The notes: a model not told the origin generated them from the sequence alone. Positions 1 to 6,015 are shown, counted from the stretch's first letter. The stretch: 15,419 nucleotides of DNA from Pseudomonadota bacterium (GCA_023441105.1 JAEZQX010000407.1:1-15419); one strand, 5' to 3'. Numbers and translations are program-made.

Positions 1-136
1 CAGTCTGACGAGTTGCATTCCTCCTCCAACTGACACATGTCGTCACGACAATACTGAGGTTCGCAACGGCCTGGCACTGGGGCAGAGGCTTCATGTGTCT
101 GGAGTTGACGGGAAGTCTCTTACGGAATTGTTAGGC
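1..136 (-). repeat. Atypical or partial attC at the left end of the array
   Basis: The sequence gttaggc at 130-136, preceded by gaatt, matches the R'' end of the other attC sites and follows the 3' end of the leftmost cassette gene. To its left, gacacatg at 32-39 and catgtgtc at 92-99 form an inverted repeat that extends outward imperfectly (ccaac at 26-30, gttg near 104-107). A weak core-like ctccaac lies at 24-30. The site is unlike the others. Its R' end may be at about 24-30 or outside the window, so only the right boundary is firm. Confidence 0.4.
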
Positions 137-152
137 TCCGTGCCCGAATGAC

Positions 153-422
153 TCACTTGAGGTACTGCATGATGCGATCGGCCGCCTGCTCCCGACCGTG
201 CTCACGCAGATATTCAACAAAGAAATGCCACGGCGGGATGTTGCTCATGTACGGCTCGCTATCCGCGCCGGTGTACATGCCGCCGCTCGGGCCCGTGTAA
301 AGCCCGCCGCCCGGACCGGTATACAAGCCGCCACCTGGGCCTGTGTAGAGACCACCGCCAGGACCTGTGTAAAGGCCACCGCCGGGCCCCGTGTAACAAC
401 CTCCGCCAGGCCCGGTGTACAT
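153..422 (-). CDS. YTGPGGG octapeptide-repeat protein, probable frameshift at 5' end
   Basis: The 89-residue product starts at an ATG inside a tandem repeat. It consists of octapeptide repeats of the form YTGPGGGx followed by a short unique C-terminus (YMSNIPPWHFFVEYLREHG onward) that looks helical. I remember similar small uncharacterised proteins with glycine-rich YTGPGGG repeats and a 'SNIPPW' tail, but no function. The repeat frame continues upstream for four more units to position 515. It is then closed by TAG, while a plausible start ATG at 529-531 (encoding MAAKL) is one base out of frame. Removing the single base at 516 would join MAAKL directly to the first YTGPGGG unit. The gene is therefore either truncated or frameshifted in this strain, or contains a sequencing error. 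No good Shine-Dalgarno precedes the internal ATG. It is the leftmost cassette gene. Confidence 0.6.
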   Translation of the reverse strand: MYTGPGGGCYTGPGGGLYTGPGGGLYTGPGGGLYTGPGGGLYTGPSGGMYTGADSEPYMSNIPPWHFFVEYLREHGREQAADRIMQYLK

Positions 423-515
423 CCCGCCGCCCGGGCCCGTATAGGCGCCGCCTTCGGGCCCGGTGTAGAGACCACCGCCCAGACCTGTGTAGCGACCGCC
501 ACCCGGACCGGTGTA
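252..515 (-). repeat. 24-bp tandem repeat array coding YTGPGGGx
   Basis: Ten full 24-bp units run from 515 down to 276, followed by a degenerate unit at 275-252 (YTGADSEP). Units differ mainly at synonymous positions and at the eighth residue (R, L, A, M, C, L, L, L, L, M). This suggests an old repeat kept at the protein level. Because the unit length is divisible by three and the bases are GC-rich, several other frames on both strands are also open through it. Those are artefacts of the repeat. Confidence 0.9.
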
Positions 516-564
516 CTAATTTCGCGGCCATTTGTTCTCAGTCACTGCGAACCCCAATTAGGGG

Positions 565-619
565 ACTAACACCTGAATTAAGCCGCGCCGCGAAGCGGTG
601 TCGGCTTGAATTGTTAGGG
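565..619 (-). repeat. attC site, short type
   Basis: Left core ctaac at 566-570 and right core gttaggg at 613-619 flank the arms aagccgcgccgc and gcggtgtcggctt with a small gaa loop. The right arm carries the extra unpaired t expected of an extrahelical base. It lacks the 'gaatgaatt' length of its sister sites (gaattgtt instead), so it is slightly shorter. It is the attC of the cassette carrying the gene at 614-1039. Confidence 0.93.
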
Positions 620-1039
620 CTCAACCAGCCTAAAGTCACCAGCTGCTGCTGCGAATGACTGGCCTAGCTGAAAAGCCCCATGAGCATCACGCGAGTACGG
701 CACAAATACCTCAACCGCCTCACCGGATACATGAGCAAGACGCGTGCAAATGGCGTCCGTCTTTTGCTGCTGCCCGGGAGGAACCACATACATGTCTAAG
801 CAAACGCCGGCGGCCCGGATGGTGCCAGCATTGGCGGACTTAGCAAAGGAGGCTTGAAGGAACTCAACCATTGCAGCGGACTTGGGGCGCTCTGTGCCAA
901 GGTCACCAGCTACTTGAGCCACCTTGCCGTCAATGCCCATTTGAACGCCAAAGGGGATGAACTCGCCATGCGTGAGCAGCATGTACTCGGCGAAGCTACG
1001 GGCCTCGTTGTATAGAACGTTGAGATCTTCTGAAGCCAC
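614..1039 (-). CDS. Hypothetical cassette protein, 141 aa
   Basis: I do not recognise the family. The product has no signal peptide or membrane segment and looks soluble, with alternating helices and strands. Its middle section (around residues 30-110) includes GIDGKVAQVAGDLG and a stretch ending YVVPPGQQQKTDAICTRL. The start is GTG at 1037-1039, about a dozen bases inside the cassette, with a weak AGGG upstream. The TAA stop at 614-616 lies inside the R'' core of the attC, so the last codons are shared with the recombination site. It is a single-gene cassette, read with the array from the right. Function is unknown; a role as immunity or stress protein cannot be argued from the sequence. Confidence 0.8.
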   Translation of the reverse strand: MASEDLNVLYNEARSFAEYMLLTHGEFIPFGVQMGIDGKVAQVAGDLGTERPKSAAMVEFLQASFAKSANAGTIRAAGVCLDMYVVPPGQQQKTDAICTRLAHVSGEAVEVFVPYSRDAHGAFQLGQSFAAAAGDFRLVEP

Positions 1040-1046
1040 AATTGAG

Positions 1047-1124
1047 CCCTAACGTTCGACATGAGCGGCATGACGCAGCCGGGGAAGCCCGCTGCGTCAT
1101 GTCCGCTCGATGGAGGGGTTAGCC
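1047..1124 (-). repeat. attC site, 78 bp, unrelated arm sequence
   Basis: Cores cctaac (1048-1053) and gttagcc (1118-1124) flank a strong imperfect palindrome. The arms catgagcgg-catgacgcagc and gctgcgtcatg-tccgctc-gatg are separated by a roughly 11-base loop. The arm sequence differs from that of the dominant attC family in this array, so this cassette probably came from a different integron lineage. Confidence 0.9.
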
Positions 1125-1622
1125 GCCACGTGACGGCCGCATTTCTCGGCCCGTTGGATCAAGCTCAAGCACGGACTCATGGAGGCCCGAGACCTGTGTG
1201 CCAACCGGGTTGCCTTCTTCATCAGTTTCGAAGAGCCCCCAAGAGACATCTTCAAGGGGCCCCGGCTCATACGGCAGACCTTCGAGCAAGTACGCCACCG
1301 AGAAGAGCATCTCTGCCTGGAGACATCGGGCGATTTCAGTGAGATCTTCATCTGGCACGCCCCTCTCTCGACAGCGAGCTAACGCCGGGCCCAGGCCAGC
1401 ATATGGCGCACTCGGATCACTCGATGAGTTGGCAATGGCCTGCTCAATCCATTGGCTGCTTCCTTCTGGCACGACCGACGCCCAGGCGTGCTTGAGGAAC
1501 AAGTACCGCAAGAGCTGAGGAATTCCTTCGGAAAGCTGCGACCGCGCCCATTGCTCTGGATCTGTAGCGCCCAACTTGCGGAACAGGGCGGTCAGTTGCT
1601 CTTCGGACTTCGGGATTGGCAC
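1119..1622 (-). CDS. Hypothetical cassette protein, 167 aa
   Basis: This is a soluble, acidic protein with no recognised domain. The N-terminal third contains SEEQLTALFRKLGATDPEQW and looks helical, while the C-terminal third (DVSWGLFETDEEGNPVGTQ) looks like a beta hairpin region. I have a weak memory of similar proteins in other integron arrays, but no function. The start is GTG at 1620-1622, chosen because AGGAGAGG sits about five bases upstream on the coding strand. The TAA stop at 1119-1121 is inside the attC core. The gene fills its cassette, and nothing suggests its own promoter. Confidence 0.82.
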   Translation of the reverse strand: MPIPKSEEQLTALFRKLGATDPEQWARSQLSEGIPQLLRYLFLKHAWASVVPEGSSQWIEQAIANSSSDPSAPYAGLGPALARCRERGVPDEDLTEIARCLQAEMLFSVAYLLEGLPYEPGPLEDVSWGLFETDEEGNPVGTQVSGLHESVLELDPTGREMRPSRGG

Positions 1623-1637
1623 AACCTCTCCTATGGC

Positions 1638-1697
1638 GGCTAACGCCTGAATTAAGCCGCGCCGCGAAGCGGCGTCGGCTTGAATGAATTGTTAGCC
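1638..1697 (-). repeat. attC site, short type (60 bp)
   Basis: Left core ggctaac (1638-1644) and right core gttagcc (1691-1697) flank arms taagccgcgccgc / gcggcgtcggctt with a gaa loop and one extrahelical t. Read on the minus strand it closely resembles the attC (59-be) of aadA1-type resistance cassettes as I remember it. Confidence 0.96.
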
Positions 1698-2057
1698 GTC
1701 ACCCCGGCTCACGGTCAACTCAAGACCCAAATCACCGACGGAAACGCTGGCAGGCTTGTCCGGGCGAACAACAACTGTTGGTGCCATTGAGCCATGCGAC
1801 GAATCGACATGTGCCGCAACCTGAATCTTGTCCGGCGCCAGATCCGTGACGGTGAGCGTGAGCTTGTATCCGTCTGGGCCGGTAACCTCGACGCTCGCGG
1901 GCTTGTTGGCGAGAACTACAGCGCTTGGCGCCGCAAAGGTTTGTCCGGCGTGTGTCAGCTTTGCCGAGACCGCATATGAGCCTGGCAGGTTTGCAAAGGA
2001 AAGGTTGGCAAGCAAACACAGCGCGAGGGTAGCAATGATCTTTGGCCAAATGTGCAT
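1692..2057 (-). CDS. Small exported cassette protein, 121 aa
   Basis: The first 22 residues form a typical Sec signal peptide (MHIWPKIIATLALCLLANLS, cleavage probably after ...FA). The mature part is about 100 residues and looks all-beta. It has a near-repeat, NKPASVEV at about residues 51-58 and DKPASVSV nearer the C-terminus, suggesting two related beta units or a small sandwich. It probably acts in the periplasm or outside the cell; no enzyme motif is visible. The start ATG at 2055-2057 has a good AGGAGAG ribosome site four bases upstream. The TAA stop lies in the attC core at 1692-1694. Family is unknown. Confidence 0.82.
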   Translation of the reverse strand: MHIWPKIIATLALCLLANLSFANLPGSYAVSAKLTHAGQTFAAPSAVVLANKPASVEVTGPDGYKLTLTVTDLAPDKIQVAAHVDSSHGSMAPTVVVRPDKPASVSVGDLGLELTVSRGDG

Positions 2058-2073
2058 GACACTCTCCTGTGAC

Positions 2074-2181
2074 GGCTAACACCTGAGTTAAGCCGGACCG
2101 CTGCGCGGCCACGGCGACGGCACAATCATAGCGCTGGCGCCGAGGCCGCGAAGCGGTCTCGGCTTGAACGAATTGTTAGGT
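2074..2181 (-). repeat. attC site, 108 bp with unusual central insert
   Basis: Cores ggctaac (2074-2080) and gttaggt (2175-2181) and outer arms ending ttaagccg and cggcttgaacg match the main family. The centre carries a longer insert (about 2096-2158) with sub-stems such as gaccgctgcgcggcc and ggccgcgaagcggtctc. This makes it distinct from both the short and the 111-bp long sites. Confidence 0.88.
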
Positions 2182-2465
2182 CACGCCTCTTGAAGCACCG
2201 CCTGCCTCCCGTGGAGCTCCATGGCTAGCTCTGCTCCTGGCCACTCAGCCTCGTCCAACGGCGTGCAGCCAGCTTTGAGGCTGCACGGAGTTGGCCGGCC
2301 GACACACGCAGACTTCGGGGCTTGTCCACAAGCGGAGGTGCGGCAGTCCTAGCCGTGCCACCGTAGCTTGTGGCCGAGAACCCCCATGCTTGAGTGCGAT
2401 CAGGCGAGCAACTGCGAATGGCAAGCCACTCTGATTCGCGCTGACGTGCGCAGTTCTGTAGCGCG
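2182..2465. other. Gene-poor cassette body
   Basis: This 284-bp body between two attC sites has no convincing gene. On the minus strand an ATG at 2220-2222 opens only 13 codons to TGA at 2181-2183. That frame is open without a start up to 2348 and ends in a stretch including AGCTPLDEAEWPGAELAMEL, which faintly resembles an ankyrin unit. A second minus-strand frame a little upstream contains FAVARLIALKHGG, also ankyrin-like. They could be two pieces of a decayed ankyrin-repeat gene. Several small inverted repeats (for example cttgtccacaag) are present. It may equally be a non-coding cassette. Confidence 0.5.
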
Positions 2466-2525
2466 GCCTAACACTTGAGTTAAGCCGCGCCGCTAAGCGG
2501 CGTCGGCTTGAACGAATTGTTAGAA
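2466..2525 (-). repeat. attC site, short type (60 bp)
   Basis: Left core gcctaac (2466-2472) and right core gttagaa (2519-2525) flank the usual arms. The loop side reads gccgctaagcggcg instead of gccgcgaagcggcg, a one-base variant confined to the loop. Confidence 0.95.
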
Positions 2526-3434
2526 CGTGAAGCCCGACTGGTATGGAAGGACGGGCCGGATGACTTCGCGAACCTCGATGACTGTGTATGTGGCATGGAT
2601 GACTTCCATGTTGTAACCGTAATACACCTCTTCTTGCATGACCACACGCAGAGAGTCACCTGGCTTCACGTCGATTTCGCCTGATTGGTAGGCGACGAGC
2701 CAGGGGATGTCATCGAAGTTTGCATTGATGTTATGCCCCGCGTACTTCAGGACCCACTGGGACCGGCCAAGGAAATCGGGCTTCTTGATCTTAACGATGC
2801 GCTCGTCGGTGGCCGAGATCACTTCGCGGGTTAGGAGCTCTCGGATGAGTCCCTCATTCACGTGCTGCGTGTGAGCGATTGTTACTTGCCCGTACGGGCT
2901 CTCATACCGAACTGTATCTCGAGGATCCAATAGGAGCACCGACCGATCAATTTCTGCGATCACCCCGAGGAGTGTTCGCAGATCGACCGGGCGATACATT
3001 GGCAGGAGGCGGGCGCCGGTGACCTCCGCTTCTAGCGCGAGTTGATCTTGCAGATTCCGCACTTGCTCGAGCTGAGTGATCTCCGGGTTCTCTTTAAGCC
3101 ACTCCAGCAAGACGTGCTTTCCCCGGACAAGGAAGTGGCCTAGAACCTTTTTCCACTCTCCGTCTTTCAGTGCGTCATCAGGGATGTCCGCAATGATGCT
3201 TCTCAGTTTGGACCGGATTGAGCCGCCTGTGACTTCATCAAGGACAATCTCGGCACGGGAGCCCTCAGCAACGATTCCGGCTAAGACCTGATCCAATTGC
3301 GAAAAGGCATCGATTAGCTCGCCCATGGAGTGAAAAACCCGGGACGGCGAGCCTCGGCCCTCTACGAAGTCAATGTAGAGGTCAAAGTCTTCGGAACCAT
3401 TTGCTTCTTCTTCGGCCACCGTGATCTCCCCCAT
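2520..3434 (-). CDS. Hypothetical cassette protein, 304 aa (largest in array)
   Basis: This is a soluble acidic protein without signal peptide or membrane helices, and I do not recognise its family. The N-terminal part (to about residue 95) mixes strands and helices, the middle (about 95-165) is helical and charged, and the C-terminal 100 residues are rich in beta and aromatic residues (VYYGYNMEVIHATYTVIEV). The ATG at 3432-3434 is preferred; a GTG lies one codon upstream. Either start sits within about ten bases of the cassette boundary, so there is no room for a Shine-Dalgarno inside the cassette. Translation must use sequence from the neighbouring attC or be effectively leaderless. The TAA stop is in its own attC core. 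It is long for a cassette gene. Confidence 0.82.
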   Translation of the reverse strand: MGEITVAEEEANGSEDFDLYIDFVEGRGSPSRVFHSMGELIDAFSQLDQVLAGIVAEGSRAEIVLDEVTGGSIRSKLRSIIADIPDDALKDGEWKKVLGHFLVRGKHVLLEWLKENPEITQLEQVRNLQDQLALEAEVTGARLLPMYRPVDLRTLLGVIAEIDRSVLLLDPRDTVRYESPYGQVTIAHTQHVNEGLIRELLTREVISATDERIVKIKKPDFLGRSQWVLKYAGHNINANFDDIPWLVAYQSGEIDVKPGDSLRVVMQEEVYYGYNMEVIHATYTVIEVREVIRPVLPYQSGFTF

Positions 3435-3438
3435 CACG

Positions 3439-3498
3439 TTCTAACGCCTGAATTAAGCCGCGCCGCGAAGCGGCGTCGGCTTGAATGAATTGTTAGGG
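3439..3498 (-). repeat. attC site, short type (60 bp)
   Basis: Left core ttctaac (3439-3445) and right core gttaggg (3492-3498) flank arms identical to those of the 1638-1697 site. It belongs to the gene-free cassette's left neighbour boundary: this site closes the cassette running from 3445 to 3697. Confidence 0.95.
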
Positions 3499-3691
3499 CG
3501 AGATTGGCCCATGACCTTGCGAGTTGCAAGTGAAGGCAGGGCCGCCGCAGCTTGACGAGGACGGCCCGTGAGCGCGGCCAGGAACGTTGAGCGCGAGAGT
3601 GGGGCTAGCCTTTCACGATGCCCAACATCACGACCGCAAGAAGCTCTGAACTAAGCGCGATTGACCAATTTCAGAGTCTTGCGCCAACTCG
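3499..3691. other. Gene-free cassette body, about 190 bp
   Basis: Between two well-formed attC sites lies a short body with no credible gene. On the minus strand the only ATG frames are seven codons (from about 3620) and one that runs straight into the attC (MGQSRPNNSFKP...). A 39-codon frame ending at the attC TAA has no start codon. The cassette may be a spacer, carry a promoter or a small RNA for its downstream (left) neighbour, or be decayed. I see no strong promoter pair or terminator by eye. Confidence 0.55.
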
Positions 3692-3802
3692 ACCTAACAC
3701 CTGAATTAAGCCGACTTGCGTAGTGGAGGCAAAAGCGTGGCAAGCTTTTCTGCCACGCTTTTGATGTAACGAAGCAAGTTCGGCTTGAATGAATTGTTAG
3801 AG
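3692..3802 (-). repeat. attC site, long type (111 bp) with extra hairpin
   Basis: Cores acctaac (3692-3698) and gttagag (3796-3802) flank outer arms ccgacttgc / gcaagttcgg, which differ by one extrahelical base. They enclose a perfect 13-bp inner stem, caaaagcgtggca / tgccacgcttttg. It closes the cassette carrying the gene at 3797-4168. Confidence 0.95.
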
Positions 3803-4168
3803 CGCACTCTGCACCTTTTTGAGCTCTTCGTCAGTGTGCGCGGTTTCCCACGTGGAAAGCCAACAGAACGAGAAGCCTGCTCGTTCTGCGGTCTTTTTGA
3901 AACGCTCAAGCTCAGTCTGGGTAGGGACGTAGTGCGCTGGAATGAAATGCATGAGCCCAACCGGGCGCCGAAGCGAGAAGCTTGGCGCAAGTTCCTTGAT
4001 CATGGACCGAAGAGTTTCCTTGACGCGAGAAAAATCCTTCAGCTCACCGCGGCGATTGTCGAGCGCGTGGCAGCCTCGGCGGATGGTGCGGCCTTCCCCC
4101 ACGACCCTCGCAGTGAAGTGGTCCGGGTGGACTTGGATGTAAATCAGCGGGCGGTGGAAAAACTTCAC
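3797..4168 (-). CDS. YjaA-like cassette protein, 123 aa
   Basis: The N-terminus, VKFFHRPLIYIQVHPDHFTA, resembles the opening strands of the YjaA-type stress-response proteins and of MreB-like folds, as does a later segment (VGLMHFIPAHYVPTQTELER) that ends in a helix. This is similarity from memory, not a search. The GTG at 4166-4168 is chosen over an in-frame TTG at 4201 because the TTG lies inside the next attC, beyond the cassette boundary at 4180/4181; AGAG stands just upstream of the GTG. The TAA stop at 3797-3799 is in the attC core. The product has no signal peptide or membrane segment, so it is probably cytoplasmic. Confidence 0.72.
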   Translation of the reverse strand: MKFFHRPLIYIQVHPDHFTARVVGEGRTIRRGCHALDNRRGELKDFSRVKETLRSMIKELAPSFSLRRPVGLMHFIPAHYVPTQTELERFKKTAERAGFSFCWLSTWETAHTDEELKKVQSAL

Positions 4169-4173
4169 AGTGC

Positions 4174-4246
4174 GCTCTAACGCCCGAGGTAACCGGCGCA
4201 AAGACCGCGTAGCGGGATTTGCGTCCGGTTGACCGAGTTGTTAGGC
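4174..4246 (-). repeat. attC site, 73 bp, unrelated arm sequence
   Basis: Cores ctctaac (4175-4181) and gttaggc (4240-4246) flank arms ggtaaccggcgcaaa and tttgcgtccggttgacc with small bulges, and a loop around gaccgcgtagcgggat. The arms are unlike those of the other sites, suggesting a cassette from another source. Confidence 0.9.
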
Positions 4247-4256
4247 AGCAGCATAG

Positions 4257-4736
4257 CTAGTACCCACGCGCGATGATTGTGAGAACCATACCACCCATTT
4301 TTTGGTCTGGCCCGAAACTAACGGTCATGTTGCTACCACGCTGCGGCGTGCCGAAGTAAAACGAAACATCTAAGGCGTCCAAGGTTAAAGCGTGTTGCCC
4401 GAAGCGTGTACCAGGCAGCAAGCAAACCAATGCTTGCTTTGCGTTGTTGCCAGCAAACTCGACAGCCCCATTCTTTGAAAGATAGCCGCAGACGGCGTGA
4501 GCTGGTGCATAGCCCTGATCGAAGCAGCGTGTGAAGGCGCCTATGGCATTAGGATTGCCGCCCTTGAAGTCTGCGAGCCAAGACGTGTGGAACTCGACGC
4601 TCTTGGTTTGACCCTTTTGTACCGACGCCGCGAACGCACGGAGAGGTGCGCACAGTGAGGCTGGCCCGTGCGCAGCCCACAGTTTGGGCGACACAAAAGC
4701 CAAAAGCAGAACTGACAGAACTACTGTGATTCGCAT
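4257..4736 (-). CDS. Exported hypothetical cassette protein, 159 aa
   Basis: The first 21 residues (MRITVVLSVLLLAFVSPKLW A) form a Sec signal peptide, with cleavage likely before AHGPASLCAP. The mature part has four cysteines (SLCAPL, TRCFDQ, AVCGYL, LVCLLP), consistent with disulfide bonds in the periplasm. The C-terminal half looks beta-rich. Family is unknown. The ATG at 4734-4736 is chosen because it starts the signal peptide; the open frame continues upstream into the attC and beyond, which is an artefact. The TAG stop at 4257-4259 lies about ten bases beyond the attC core, unlike most cassettes here. It may bind or inhibit something in the periplasm, but nothing in the sequence shows this. 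Confidence 0.8.
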   Translation of the reverse strand: MRITVVLSVLLLAFVSPKLWAAHGPASLCAPLRAFAASVQKGQTKSVEFHTSWLADFKGGNPNAIGAFTRCFDQGYAPAHAVCGYLSKNGAVEFAGNNAKQALVCLLPGTRFGQHALTLDALDVSFYFGTPQRGSNMTVSFGPDQKMGGMVLTIIARGY

Positions 4737-4741
4737 CTGCT

Positions 4742-4852
4742 GCCTAACGCCTGAGTTAAGCCGACTTGCGTAGTGAAGGCAAAGGTATGGCAAGATTTTC
4801 TGCCATACCTTTGCCGTAACGAAGCAAGTTCGGCTTGAACGAATTGTTAGGC
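4742..4852 (-). repeat. attC site, long type (111 bp) with extra hairpin
   Basis: Cores gcctaac (4742-4748) and gttaggc (4846-4852) flank the ccgacttgc / gcaagttcgg outer arms. The inner stem is a perfect 15-bp pairing, ggcaaaggtatggca / tgccatacctttgcc, different in sequence from its sister sites but preserved in pairing. Confidence 0.95.
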
Positions 4853-4877
4853 CTCAACGGCGCTTTGTGCAAGCAGC

Positions 4878-5096
4878 TCATAGCGCAACGATGATGGCTA
4901 TGACAGCAAGCACTGTGCCGATGATCCATTGCCAGTGCGCCAAGTAGAAGCGGCCGAGTACACCAAGCATCTTTGCGAGAGCAGGCTGCTCGTAATGCCC
5001 AGCCGAAATGAAAATGATCCGACTGTTCGGATCGTTCGGCGGCGGCGGGACGTACCGGCCGCGATACCAGTCCTTTAGCTTCTCGACGATTGCCAT
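4878..5096 (-). CDS. Small C-terminally anchored membrane protein, 72 aa
   Basis: The first 45 residues are charged and polar, with a proline run (YVPPPPNDPNSRIIF). Residues about 53-72 (HWQWIIGTVLAVIAIIVAL) form one hydrophobic helix at the very C-terminus, so the protein looks like a single-pass, tail-anchored inner-membrane protein. I believe small proteins of this form recur in integron arrays, but no function is known to me. The ATG at 5094-5096 has CGAGAA a few bases upstream. The TGA stop at 4878-4880 lies about 25 bases beyond the attC core. Confidence 0.8.
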   Translation of the reverse strand: MAIVEKLKDWYRGRYVPPPPNDPNSRIIFISAGHYEQPALAKMLGVLGRFYLAHWQWIIGTVLAVIAIIVAL

Positions 5097-5111
5097 GATT
5101 CTCGATTTGAG

Positions 5112-5171
5112 GCCTAACGCCTGAGTTAAGCCGCGCCGCGAAGCGGCGTCGGCTTGAATGAATTGTTAGGC
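5112..5171 (-). repeat. attC site, short type (60 bp)
   Basis: Left core gcctaac (5112-5118) and right core gttaggc (5165-5171) flank the standard arms with gaa loop and one extrahelical t. Confidence 0.96.
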
Positions 5172-5178
5172 CACAAGC

Positions 5179-5631
5179 CTACGCCACGAAATAGCCTATG
5201 ACGAGAGTGATGCCTAGACACACAAGCAGATACACGAGATTTGCGACGGCCCTTGCAGCCCAAGGTCGGCCTGAGAAATCCAGCCCTGCAGCACGTCCAA
5301 GCAGTACGCCGGTGCCAAGCAAGAAAAACCACGGCGTAAACAGAAATGCCGCTGATCCCCGGAAAGCCATGGTGACCAGGTCATGGATGGCGCCACAGAA
5401 CACAAAAGTTGCAATAAGCGCGAGCGCCGAGGGCAGGAAGCGCTTTAGCGGAAAATATACGTAACGGCCAAGTCCGTAGCCAAAAATAGGGTTCCAGTGA
5501 CGCCAGAAGCCAGCGAAGGTTGGTGCGCCGAATGAACGATGCAGCATGTTGTACATGCTGCCGCGAGCGCCAGCGGGTACGCCATTGCGGTACGTGATGT
5601 ATTGGGAGAGCGAGAGGTCATTCTGTTGCAT
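5179..5631 (-). CDS. Compact MBOAT-like membrane protein, 150 aa
   Basis: The order of motifs follows the catalytic core of membrane-bound O-acyltransferases (MBOAT, as in AlgI and PatA). FW at 42-43 followed by RHWNP recalls the MBOAT 'FWRRWH' segment, YVYFPL at 57-62 recalls 'YLYIPLGG', and a hydrophobic helix ends in CGAIHD with His83, where the family has its conserved 'GLWHG' histidine. Two further membrane helices follow (about 95-112 and 127-149). Full MBOAT proteins are 400-500 residues with many helices, so this is far smaller and may be a core-only protein, a subunit or an inactive relative. The ATG at 5629-5631 has ACGGAAC upstream. The TAG or similar stop lies at 5179, a few bases past the attC. 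Activity is inferred from motif order only. Confidence 0.75.
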   Translation of the reverse strand: MQQNDLSLSQYITYRNGVPAGARGSMYNMLHRSFGAPTFAGFWRHWNPIFGYGLGRYVYFPLKRFLPSALALIATFVFCGAIHDLVTMAFRGSAAFLFTPWFFLLGTGVLLGRAAGLDFSGRPWAARAVANLVYLLVCLGITLVIGYFVA

Positions 5632-5661
5632 GTGTTCCGTCTGCGCTGATTATTTCTTGTG

Positions 5662-5773
5662 GCCTAACGCCTGAGTTAAGCCGACTTGCGTAGCGGAGCC
5701 AAAAACATGGCAAGCTTTTCCTGCCATGTTGTTGGTGTAGCGAAGCAAGTTCGGCTTGAACGAATTGTTAGGC
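5662..5773 (-). repeat. attC site, long type (112 bp) with extra hairpin
   Basis: Cores gcctaac (5662-5668) and gttaggc (5767-5773) flank the ccgacttgc / gcaagttcgg outer arms. The inner stem ccaaaaacatggca / tgccatgttgttgg pairs with a single mismatch. Confidence 0.95.
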
Positions 5774-5977
5774 TGCATTGGCCGACGAACCGCCAGAGCC
5801 ACCCTTAACGCGCTTGATGTTTCGGACGAACAGATACAAGCCTGCGCCGCAGATGAGAAGCTTGACGAGCAGCGGGGCTGTGAAGCCGTTTGCCTGAAAG
5901 GACAAGAATGACTCGAATGCGTAGAACGCCGCAACAATGGCGCCAACAAGTGCCAGCAAAAGTGCTTTGATGCTCAT
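5768..5977 (-). CDS. Small two-helix membrane protein, 69 aa
   Basis: Two hydrophobic helices are seen, at about residues 4-26 (ALLLALVGAIVAAFYAFESF) and 33-51 (APLLVKLLICGAGLYLFV). A basic, glycine/serine-rich tail follows (NIKRVKGGSGGSSANAA) that would lie in the cytoplasm. No family is recognised. The ATG at 5975-5977 is well supported by GGGAGG (complement at 5982-5987) four bases upstream. The TAA stop at 5768-5770 is in the attC core. Small membrane proteins of this kind are common in arrays; some elsewhere are antitoxins, immunity proteins or regulators, but nothing here decides. Confidence 0.8.
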   Translation of the reverse strand: MSIKALLLALVGAIVAAFYAFESFLSFQANGFTAPLLVKLLICGAGLYLFVRNIKRVKGGSGGSSANAA

Positions 5978-6015
5978 GAAGCCTCCCCAGTCTCCGTTGA
6001 AGTATCCCCAATGCA

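Noticed and set aside
198..569. Plus-strand 123-codon frame and minus-strand 90-codon frame over the octapeptide repeat
   Set aside because: A 24-bp GC-rich repeat keeps several frames open. The YTGPGGG frame fits the remembered family and its unique C-terminus.
3499..3691. CRISPR array suggested by regularly spaced palindromic repeats across 1-7900
   Set aside because: The repeats are attC sites: variable length, one gene per spacing of several hundred bases, core CTAAC/GTTAG ends and an adjacent integrase.
5126..5332. Small minus-strand frames ending NNSFKPTPLRGAA or NNSFKPNLLRY (also at 1097-1351, 3706-3990, 5650-5949, 6894-7085)
   Set aside because: The NNSFKP tails are translations of attC sites. 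The frames cross recombination boundaries or run out of frame over real cassette genes.
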